The notes under the pieces are model-generated. The model did no database searches. It was not told the origin of the DNA and was given only the letters and a program-made list of their open reading frames with translations. Shown here piece by piece: positions 55,441-64,000 of a stretch of 64,000 nt of DNA (within the stretch, counting starts at the first letter, position 1; each line of letters starts with the position of its first letter). The stretch is from Sarcomyxa edulis (taxonomy: Eukaryota > Basidiomycota > Agaricomycetes > Agaricales > Mycenaceae), in NCBI GenBank assembly GCA_009761415.1, contig QUOL01000009.1, positions 868,001 to 932,000 on the forward strand, given 5' to 3'. Both the position numbers and the translations under genes were made by a program.

Positions 55441-57871
55441 ATCTTTATTTTGCTTATTAAACATCACGACTGACCTTTGCCTCAGGTCATGGCTGTAGCC
55501 AGGGCCTGGCTAGCGTTTGCGCATTTGACATCGGTACACCATGGCTAGGACCATGGAATTTAGGCTAAATTTCACCTCTAGGGCTCCCGAGTTAAGTTCC
55601 TCCGGCGACATCAGATCCGTGCGAAAGAACAAGAAAGATTCGGAATCGACCCAACCGCGTTGATGTAAGGTAACCTGCACGGATGGCCCTTCCATGAATT
55701 CCTGAACCAAGCGAAGTCCGCCGTATTTGCGAGCGATCCACGCATAAGGACCTCCCAAGCCTATGAGAGCGCGGGCATGAGGTCGACGCAGTATGTCCAG
55801 CAGGTTGAGTTTGTAGCGTGAGTATAGAGCATGGCCGCCACGGCCGTAGACCAGTTCGTGGTCACGGAAATTGACGCCGTAGTAAACGCCCACTAGGAAA
55901 TCTCCCGGACCTACGCCCGGCGGCAAGAAGGACGAGTTGTCCTTAGGGTCTGTGGCAACGAAGAAGGGTAAGCCGTGTTCAACAGCGGTGGTGAGGACCT
56001 TCTGAATATCCGTGACGCTCGCCCAGCAGTTAGCCCAGTAGCGCATGCGGAACTCGCTGTCTGGTTCGACATAGAGAATACCCTTCTCCATCAGCAACGG
56101 ATTCCATTGGAAGTGGGACGGCACCGCGAAAGCTGATCCCGGAGTGACGAGGTTCTTGCCCCATTCGCGCATCTCGCCGACGAATTTGTCGCGTTCCTCA
56201 TAGTTCGGTGGAGGACTTCGCGCTCGCGGAGGCCTGGCGACGGTGCGACGAGGGTAATCCGAGTCGAGGCGATCGGCCAATGACTTCTTAGCTGCCGGCC
56301 GACTCATAGAATCCACCCAACGAGACCCAATGCGCCCATCATGGCTCGCGCTTCGGCTGGACCGCGAAGAAGCTTCCTGATACTCCGAATGCCCTCGACC
56401 GTGACGCTTCTGGGAACGGTCAGCTCGACGGGACCATCCATGACTAGAACGAGGTTCCGCGGACCGGCTGCGACTGCGGCGACTCGAAGTTGCGTCCTCC
56501 ATTTCGACATCGTCCTGGGATTCAGCTGAGTCCGGATCGACGTAGCCCAAGCGAAGGGCAGTCACGGCCTTCTCCCACAAGGAGTCGGACAGCTGCTGCA
56601 GGGAGAGGACTGGGTGAAGGTCGTCGTTAAGGGAGATACCCAACTCTAAAGAGACTTTCTCGCCTGGACGAGGAGCATAACGAGCCTTGTAGAGCTCGCG
56701 TAAGCTAGTGTCGTTCTCCTCGGCCGGAACCGGTAAGGATTCGTCCAAATCCTCCTCCCGCATCGGTCGAAACCTCCAGTACACCACCCATGATTCTGCG
56801 TTGTCGACCACAAGTTTGTAGTGGAATCTCTTGGTGTATGACGAAATAAGGTCCTCGCTGATCACGGGGCGACGTTTCCAAGCGGGGAAGTCGATTACGC
56901 CGTGACGGGGATTTGTCGACTCGTCGATGATGCCCTCACGTCTACGCGGGGAGGGATTCATCTTCCTCCCTAAATAGTCGTACGTGCTGAGACCCGGAAA
57001 AGATTCGAGTAATCCGGGGACGTCGCGGGCCAAAGCCCCTGTTACGAAAGCGCTCGAGGTCATAAATTTGCGATATTCGTCGTACATAACTGGGGAATAG
57101 CGATGGAATCGAGGATCGACGATCTCGGGAGTGTCCCACGGGTAGAAGACCGGTATGTCATGACGCACTAGATGGGCGATATTCACGAACTTCCAGTCAC
57201 GGCAGAGGTCTATCAACACCCCTCTGCGCTTGTAGCCGCGAATGGGGAATTTATTGATCATGTCCACCGTTCGCTTCTCCAGACCACCTTCCCAGTCGTC
57301 TATGGAATGCACCCACCAGGATAAGAAAGCTAGTCCTTCCAGAATACTACGCTTGGTTTGAGCCGCTACGACTTCGGCGTCGACCTCTGAGTAGTGCGCG
57401 CGGGCCAGCGACTGTAAAGGCATCCACTTGGGGATCGGGGATTCCTTCCCGTACGAGGTCCGGTCCCTTATAGCTGAACAGCACGCTACAAGGTCGATGA
57501 GGAGCGACTTAGCTTCCGTCGCCCACGCCTCGGGGATAGTGAAGCGAGTCCCTTTTTTGAGCACATCTGGCATGACCGAGCGGTTCAAATTGAGCAATCC
57601 GCCGCGGTAACCCTCCATCTGAATCTGAATCCAATCCCTCCAGTGACGATCGATATCAGTCCAGTCGGGGTCGTGAGCGAGTTCCATTTCCATTAAGACT
57701 CCCGTTGGACCGGTTGCTAAAGGTCGGTCTCTCGTATACCTGTATTGTTGAGCTTCTAAAGGGATAGCTTGGTTCCAGGCGGGGAAGCCACTCCAATGTT
57801 CACCGTTGATGATGATCATGACCGGCAAGACGGGTTCGCCTCGAGAGTTCGATAAAAAACAGTCCATTGTC

Positions 57872-59759
57872 GATCATCAGGAAAACCCAAAAATTCTACC
57901 TGGTTCTACATAGAACCATATAGAAATCATAGTGTCAGTAGACCTGGTAAAACTTGGCTGATCTATATAGAACGTGTATACCCCCCTTGTCTTCTACAGG
58001 AGTAGCTGTAGATGTCACTCAATCTATGTAGATCCTGGTAGATCCTGGTAGACAACACTCAATCTATGCCAACTTCAGGTAGATGTCACTCAATCTATGC
58101 AGACACCAGTAGACATGTATAGCTGGGGAGTTCTACCGTAGATAAACACAACTCAGATCAAGATTTTCAAAGTGCAGCAAAATAAATATAATATTAAAAT
58201 AAACTGATAATACAAGTGTACACTATGAGATCAAAGGTTCCTGCTCCAAGGTGAAGGGAAGGTGGGGGAACATACAAAGAGGTGGGGAGAGGTGGTAAGA
58301 GGTGAAAAGAGGTAGGGGAAGGTGGAGAAATGTAAAGGGGAGGTGGGGGGAGGTAGAGGAAGGGAAAAAGAGGCAGAAAAAGATGGTGAAAGGTGAAAGG
58401 GAGGTGAGAGAGGTCAAAAAAGGTGTGGGGAGGCATGGGGAGGTAGGGAAAGGTGATAAGAGGTAGGGGAAGGTGAAGAGGGAGGTATGAAGAGATCTAA
58501 AGAGGTGGAAGCAGGTGGAAGATGGTACAAAGAGATGGGGAAGGTGAAAGAAGGTGAAGGCAATATAGGGGAAGGCAAAAAGAGGTGGAGAATGTAGAAA
58601 GAGGTAGAGGGTGATGGAGGGTGGTAGGGGGTGGTAGAGGGTGGTGAAAAAAGTGGTGAAAAGATGGTGATAGATATGCAAAAGATACAACATATCTTCT
58701 TTCCCTGTTCCTGGTTTCTTCCTTCCCATCTCTAAGCTCTCCATCCTCCAGGTTATTGGTAGGATCTAGAAGCAGAATATATCAGCAGAAAGGACACAAA
58801 AAGAAACATATCTACAGCAGCAAAAATGACAGCAAAATTGCCATGTCACCAATTGCTGTGCTCCAGCTTCTCCAAAGAGCGGATTAGTGAGCCAAGAATA
58901 ACCAGGAACACTGGTATTGAGGATGTAGATGATAGAGCAATTAGTGGAAAGAAGAGGGAGGAAGGTGGAAAGAGAAAGAAAAAAGAGGGAGGAAGAAGGG
59001 AGGAAGGAGGGTGATGAGCTGGCAGCCAAGTTCGCTTTCAGAGTGACGTGACACCATCACATGTGCAATGTCACGTCACACAATGAGCGAATTTCTCTAA
59101 GTCCAAAATGTGTTTGTATAAGAGGCTATACCTCAGGTTGATAGAACAAAGATAGTCATGCACATACATGGTCTTGTAGACTATTGGTTAAGTTGTCAGT
59201 TTTCGAAGTCATGTGCTTGTTAAGTGAAGGTCCCGAGTTCAATCCTTGCTGAATGCATTTATTTTCTTCGATGTCCTAGTCATCCGAAATCTGTTTTTTA
59301 CTCTATTTTACATCCTTTTTTAATGGTATGTCAGAGCATCCCAGGGTGTCTGAGGTACTCTGGGAAACTACTTATTCCTAGGGCATCTCAGAAAGCTCTC
59401 AGACAACTCTCAGAGCTTCTCAGAGCTTCTCAGAGTCTCTCAGAGCATTCAGAGCTCTTAAAATACCCTGAGATGCTCTGAGATGCTTTGGGAAGCTTTT
59501 GGTTCTCTCAGAGCATGTGAGAGACAAGTGACTTTTCCTGATGTAGTATCCAGTAGACACTTATAGATATTCCTTTGTGTCAGGTAGAATTCTGCAGACC
59601 CTTGTAGATCTTTATGTATGTCAAGTAGAACCCCATAGAACCTTGTAGACTACATAGTCACACTGTGATCTATATAAGACCTGTAGTACCCAGTAGTCTA
59701 CAGGAGTCTTCCATAGATATGACCCAAACTATATAGACAAAGTGGTTTTCCTGATGATG
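57872..59759. mobile_element. 1.9 kb element with short inverted ends and a tRNA-like segment
   Basis: ATCATCAGGAAAACC near 57873 has its reverse complement near 59758, and GTC lies outside both ends (57869-57871, 59760-59762), a possible 3-bp duplication. The interior has repeats of GTAGATCCTGGTAGA type, a 450-bp purine-rich AGGTGGGGA stretch (58240-58690), GAGCTTCTCA repeats (59400-59510) and a tRNA-like segment. No protein is recognised. The boundaries are less sure than for the other elements. Confidence 0.5.
59169..59250 (+). other. tRNA-like segment inside the 1.9 kb element
   Basis: TAGACTATTGGTTAAG resembles an A-box and GAGTTCAATCC (59235-59245) a B-box. The following TTGCTGAATGCATTTATTTT resembles the sequence after the right module of the 959-bp element, so the two families may be related. 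A full tRNA fold is not evident. Confidence 0.45.
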
Positions 59760-59865
59760 GTCTTCGATAAGAGCTTTACTTCCCGGCAGTCCGTGGAAGC
59801 TAGTGTTCTTCTCAGCGGGCTCAGTCAGGCAGTCCTCGACTGAGTAGACCTCTGAGGTTCGAAGG

Positions 59866-60156
59866 GGGGGATATGTGGTGGTTGATATGAAAGAAAAGTG
59901 ATGGATGAGATATGATAAGAACGAAACATACGGCATCTACCGATCCGGTCCTCGGCGTCTAAATATACCGGTTGCAGTCTGCCACTTGTTAGCGCGGTAG
60001 AGCGTGGAAAATAAGCTAAAAGCCATTACAAAATGAGATAGGGATGAATTGGAAGGGAAAAGGAAACGGAACGAGGAGAAAGAGAAAAAAGAAAATTAAA
60101 GAGGAAACTGAAAGAACTGAGGAAGAGGGAGAAAGGGAACAGGACGAGGGGAACGC
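59866..60156. other. Spacer with a plus-strand polypurine tract and possible LTR edge
   Basis: CGAAGGGGGGATATGTGGTGG at 59862-59881 looks like a polypurine tract followed by an LTR start in plus orientation. This could be the 3' end of the copia element whose gag start lies at 53.6 kb. The evidence is thin. Confidence 0.3.
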
Positions 60157-61879
60157 TCAGCGTCTAGCTTGCGCCAGACCCTTGTAGTAGCGTTGAACTG
60201 CCTGAGGAGCGTTTTTGACATTGATTTCTGGCTCCCAGGTGTCGAATTGGGGTCCGAAACCTTCCCAGCGCACCAGGTACATCACTTTGTTCTTCTTCTT
60301 GTCGAAACGATGGCCCACGATTTTCTCGACGTCATACTCGGGTTCCTCGGGTTTGTGATTGCGAGTCTCGGGAAGAACTACTCTCTGACCGAATTCGGCT
60401 GGCGATTCCACGTACACCTTCAAATGTTCCACGTTGATGACCGGTGAGCCTGGATATTTATTACTCATCTTCAACCGGTAGACCTTCGGGTTGACTCTTT
60501 CCAGCACTTCAAACGGGCCTATCCATCTCTGACCGAGTTTCTTCCCTTCGCCTTTCGACTCCGCCCATTCCAGGGAATGTGGATTCACCAGGACTCGCGA
60601 GCCTTCAGGGAATACCGGGGCCGGTCGACGTCCTCTATTGTACGTTCTGGCTTGATCGTCTTGTGCCTTGGCTATCGCTTGTCTGGCATTATCTCGGTGC
60701 ATATTCAAGGAGCGAACAAACTCGACGGCATCCTCGTCCATCGATCCTAAACGTGGCATGTCTGTGAGCCTCGGGTTGAGAAAGTCGGAGGGGCTTCTTG
60801 GCTCGAAACCGTACAGAAGGAAGTACGGAGTGGCACCCGTGGAACCATGAATGGCGCTGTTGTAGGCGAACTCCAATAGGTGCAACCACTCCGACCATTC
60901 TTCCTTGTCCTGTGCTACGTACGCCCTCAGCATGATACCGAGTTGACGATTCACGATCTCGGTTTGACCATCGTGTTGCGGGTGGTGAGCGCTTGATAAC
61001 GACATCTTGGTTTTTAGGTACTTAGCGGTCGCCCTCCAGAATTTAGACGTCCATCTTGGATCGCGGTCTGTCACAATGCTCTCGGGCAACCCATATCGAC
61101 AGATGACATTCTTTGTGAATAAAAAGGCGAATTCTTCAGCTGTAACCGCCGTCGTCGTGGGTATGAATTGCGCGTGCTTCGAAAGACGGTCCACCACCAC
61201 ATAGACAGCGTTATAGCCGTTCGACATTGGTAAGTTGACCACAAAATCCATGGAGACTGACTCGTAAGGTCGACTAGGTATGGGGTTAGGGATGAGGTAG
61301 CCGTAACGGTTGAAGTTCGAAGGCTTGGTCTTTTGACAGACGTCGCAGGATTTGCAGAACTTCAGAACATCTACCTTCATTCTTTTCCAGTAGAATTTTT
61401 GGCTAATCTTCCCATACAGTTTCTCCGGTCCACCATGCGCGGTTTCCATAGGGCCTTCGTGTATGTCCTTCAGAATCATGGTCTGGAGACTCCTGGGCAC
61501 ACATAGTCTTGGCTGATAGTCTGCGTTCGAGAAGAACAATAATCCGTCCTCGTCCTTGAAAAAGCGAGCCCCCGAGATCCAATGGTCTGGAGAAGAACTC
61601 CTCTTTTCCCATATCACCCTAAAGGCGGGATCTGCAGCGTAGCCTTTCCGAAATTCGTCTTTGAGCTTTGGGTCCATGGCAACATGCAGATTCGGCGGAG
61701 GGTTAGTCGCGGCCCAATACTCGTCTTCTGGCGTGGTTCCCGTAACTTCGCCGCGTTCGGAGAAAGAGTCCTGAGGTTGATTGTCCTGATCTGTCCCCCC
61801 CCCAGCCTCGGGAGTCGCTCCTGGAGACGCTTGGTGCGTCTGGCTTCGAGTCACAGCCCAGACGGACCGGCCTCCTACA
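60157..61879 (-). pseudogene. Ty3/gypsy integrase with chromodomain (3' part of pol)
   Basis: This is the integrase half of a gypsy polyprotein. The zinc-binding HHCC part is marked by HEGPMETAHGGPEKLYGKI and CKSCDVCQKTK. The catalytic core has VSMDFVVNLPMSNGYNAVYV, IVTDRDPRWTSKFW and HPQHDGQTEIVNRQLG, giving the D, D and E of the DDE triad. GPFEVLERVNPKVYRLKM is the C-terminal GPF/Y-type module. A chromodomain follows (YDVEKIVGHRFDKKKNK, YLVRWEGFGPQFDTWEPE), as in chromoviruses. The frame has no own ATG; it is the continuation of the RT/RNase H frame interrupted by element copy B. No internal stop is seen. Confidence 0.9.
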
Positions 61880-62838
61880 CACCCTTAGCTGTAACATTTT
61901 GCCTTCCGGTATGGTCGTAGCCAGGCGTTGTTTTGCCTTTATGCTTAACTCTAGCCAGCCATGGCTAGTGTTAGGACTTTGCCTTCGGTCTTTTACGACT
62001 GAAATAAAATGCAACTGGCAAGAATTGAACCCCAGACCTTAGCATAAATTATATAATCTATGTAATAATCTGGCGCTCTTACCAACTGAGCCATAAAGAA
62101 ATATTATTTTGCAACATTTAATGCAATATATACACCATCTACAAACTTATTTCAATCATTTCTCTATCAAATAAAATACTAAAAATACCAAATAAATTGT
62201 AATAAATACTAGGATTAAGCATGAATCTTCCCACACAAAGGTTAGGGTAAGCAGCTTGCTGCTTACCCTAACCTGGAATAAAGCATAGTGTAAGGAATCT
62301 TATTATGTAATCGTTACACATATATTTAATCATCAAAACCTATGAAAAGCTTATATAAGAGGCTAGGATGTTAGAGTTAGGGTTAGGTTAAGTTAGGGTT
62401 AGAGTTAGGTGTTAGGGTTAGGGGTATATCATCAAAAAAACAAGGTTAGGGTTAGGAGGTTAGGGTTAGGTAGTTAGGGTTAGGAAGGTTAGGGTTAGTA
62501 TAGTTAAGTTAGGGTTAGGCAAGAGAAAACTCATTTAATATTGAATTTATTGATAATAAAAGAATTACCCAAAAGGGTACATAGTTTACTGTATTATAAT
62601 TGTATTTAAGCTTCTATAGCTCAGTTGGTATATTGCCAGATAGTATGATTATATAATCTAACATGGTCACAGGTTCAATTCTTGCTGAAAACATCTTTAT
62701 TTTGCTTATTAAACATCACGACTGACCTTTGCCTCAGGTCATGGCTGTAGCCAGGGCCTGGCTAGCGTTTGCGCATTTGACATCGGTACACCATGGCTAG
62801 GACCATGGAATTTAGGCTAAATTTCACCTCTAGGGCTC
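61880..62838. mobile_element. 959-bp tRNA-like/telomere-motif element, copy B, inside gypsy pol
   Basis: Same length and apparently identical to copy A, offset by 7252 bp. The target duplication is TCCTACA (61873-61879 and 62839-62845). It carries the same modules: left tRNA-like (62015-62098, minus), hairpin (62239-62274), TTAGGG block (about 62371-62520) and right tRNA-like (62613-62692, plus). It splits the gypsy pol between the RNase H and integrase domains. Confidence 0.88.
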
Positions 62839-64000
62839 TCCTACAACGCAATCCTCCAGATCCCACGCAACAAAAGTGGCTCGTCGAGCCGGCCCTTGCG
62901 AATAAGAAGGCTCGAGCGGAGCTAACGAGGCAGAATCCGTTATGATGGGAACTTCGAAGTCCACGCCGGGAGACGTATGTATCGGAGGACCTCGAGGCAA
63001 ACGCGAAAGCGGATCAACGTTCGAATGGGTCCGCCCAGGGCGATGAACGATTTCCAAATCGGGGAAGGCCGAAAAGACCACGCCCCAGGCGGCGAGCCGA
63101 CGATTGGCATTTTCGTAGGTACGAGCCCACTGGAGAGCTGAATGGTCCGTCACCAAAATGACCTTCTCGCCTTCAATAAAAGGCAGGAACTTTACCAGGC
63201 CTTCCTTCGCCCCCAAAGCTTCCCGCTCCGTCGTGGAATAACGCGTTTCCGCCCCTTTGAACGTGCGAGACCAATACGCTATCACCCGCTCGACTTCGAC
63301 AATAGAATCTTCGAAGGTGGATCCCCACGCTGCTGCGGGGTGGCTGTCCACTATCTTCGAGCTCAGGGACACCGTCAACTTGGGAGGAGGCTGACCTGAG
63401 TCATAGGCTTTCTTTAGCTTCGCGTAAGCTCGAGTACCCTTCAAATCCCGGATCGCTATGGGTTGGATCTGTTGGAGCGCACATCCCAGGGCCTCGTCGG
63501 AGGCGTCCGTATAGAGACGGTAGGGCGAACCTTCCTTAGGATGTCCCAGGACCGGAGCCACTCGGAGAGCGTCTTTGACCGCCTTAAACGCGAACTCCTG
63601 CTCGGCGCCCCAGAACCACTTGGTCCCTTGTCGCAACAGCTGAAAAAGCGGGGAGCAAACGTCGGCGTAGAAGGGTATGAACGTCGAAAAGTAAACCGCC
63701 ATCCCTAAAAACGTCTGAAGCTGGGACACCTTTGACGGTCGTTCCAGCTCCAGTATGGCTCGAACCTTTTCCAAGTGCGTCGACAATCCCAAGCGAGACA
63801 CCTTATGACCCAAGAGCAGGATGGATGAATAGAACAGATGGCACTTGGTAGGGGATAATGTGATACCGGCACCTTCTATGGCTGCGAGGACTTTGTCCAG
63901 ATGAACGATGTGCTCTTCGTAGGATTTCGAATAGATCACAATATCGTCTATGTAGACCAAACAGAAAATCCACAAGTAAGGAGCAAGCACAGTCTGCATG
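62839..64000 (-). pseudogene. Ty3/gypsy reverse transcriptase (C-terminal part) and RNase H, partial
   Basis: The frame runs off the window edge, so the N-terminal half of RT, protease and gag are not seen. LVYIDDIVIYSKSYEEHI holds the YIDD catalytic box. LGHKVSRLGLS, LQTFLGMAVYFSTFIPFY and LRVAPVLGHPKEGSPYRLYT mark the thumb and connection. The RNase H part has YTDASDEALGCALQQ, YSTTEREALGAKEGLVKFLP and VILVTDHSALQWA, then the RPGRTHSNVDPLSR end. An unusual Pro/Ser-rich insert separates the first RNase H Asp motif from the Glu motif. The frame ends a few codons inside element copy B. Without that element it would continue into the integrase. Confidence 0.92.

Larger units (their letters stand above)
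54628..55586. mobile_element. 959-bp tRNA-like/telomere-motif element, copy A
   Basis: The element starts CACCCTTAGCTG and ends ACCTCTAGGGCTC, with a 7-bp target duplication CCGAGTT at 54621-54627 and 55587-55593. The two ends are imperfect inverted repeats over roughly 220 bp, each holding a tRNA-like module, one on each strand. Between them are an AT-rich stretch, a perfect 17-bp-arm hairpin (54987-55022) and a 150-bp block of interspersed TTAGGG motifs (about 55119-55268). No protein-coding capacity is seen. Copy B (61880-62838) has the same length and appears identical. I do not recognise the family; the 7-bp duplication and long inverted ends argue for a DNA-type foldback element. Confidence 0.85.
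54262..57867 (-). pseudogene. Unrecognised retroelement-associated ORF, split by the 959-bp element
   Basis: The reading frame starts MDCFLSNSRGEPVLPVMIII at 57867 and runs intronless to the 959-bp insertion at 54628-55586. It then resumes, in the same frame once one 7-bp duplication is left out, to a stop at 54262. The joined frame would encode 879 residues. Seen features are aromatic-rich blocks (HWSGFPAWNQAIPLEA, WMPLQSLARAHYSEVDAE, LAFLSWWVHSIDDWE), a central Arg/Ser-rich stretch (about 56230-56500) and a Gly/Tyr-rich C-terminal part (VGVYYGVNFRDHELVYGRGG). No zinc knuckle, protease or polymerase motif is present. It lies on the same strand as the gypsy pol and ends at a polypurine tract, so it may be a gag- or env-position ORF. 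I cannot assign a function. Confidence 0.6.

Noticed and set aside
1..64000. CRISPR arrays, bacterial operons or prophage
   Set aside because: No regularly spaced repeats are present, and spliceosomal introns and eukaryote-only genes run through the whole window.

Overview
The window is eukaryotic DNA from a filamentous basidiomycete, most likely an Agaricomycete. Genes are dense, on both strands, and cut by many introns of about 45-70 nt with GT..AG ends. Several families are typical of mushroom-forming fungi: a DUF6533 membrane protein, F-box/LRR-like proteins, a Rua1-type regulator, a mitochondrial PP2C and Ty3/gypsy elements with a chromodomain. All gene models were spliced by eye, so exon edges are approximate where no exact position is given.

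Layout. 0.2-5 kb: a broken DUF6533 membrane protein (-) and a frameshifted O-methyltransferase (+). 5.7-15.2 kb is a housekeeping block: Mago nashi (-), casein kinase I (+), Eaf3/MRG15 (+), RNA polymerase III subunit RPC6 (+) and a type-5 peroxiredoxin (+). 15.4-19.8 kb is a nest of mobile elements: a hAT-like MITE, and a TA-flanked MITE split by a 2.2 kb LTR element. 21.7-27.3 kb: a single-pass membrane protein cut by a second identical hAT-like MITE, then an F-box protein. 27.7-53 kb is a second housekeeping block: mitochondrial ribosomal protein S10 (-) divergent from Sus1 (+), Rua1-like regulator (-), p24 cargo receptor (+), Gvp36-like BAR protein (-) divergent from a Gfd2-like protein (+), a large F-box protein (+), mitochondrial PP2C Ptc7 (-) divergent from ornithine carbamoyltransferase (+), a TMEM19/DUF92 protein (+) and glycogen synthase (-).

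53.4-64 kb is a retroelement graveyard. It holds a copia gag remnant, a gypsy pol on the minus strand, a long unrecognised element-associated ORF, a 1.9 kb element with short inverted ends, and two identical 959-bp copies of an unusual element. That element carries two tRNA-like modules in opposite orientation, a 17-bp-arm hairpin and interspersed TTAGGG motifs. Each copy is bounded by a 7-bp target duplication, and taking a copy out in thought rejoins the host reading frame. It is the best candidate for something undescribed here.

The housekeeping genes cover mRNA handling (Mago, Sus1), transcription and chromatin (RPC6, Eaf3), signalling (casein kinase I, PP2C), secretion (p24, BAR), metabolism (ornithine carbamoyltransferase, glycogen synthase) and redox defence (peroxiredoxin). 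They do not form one pathway. Close divergent pairs suggest shared promoters.
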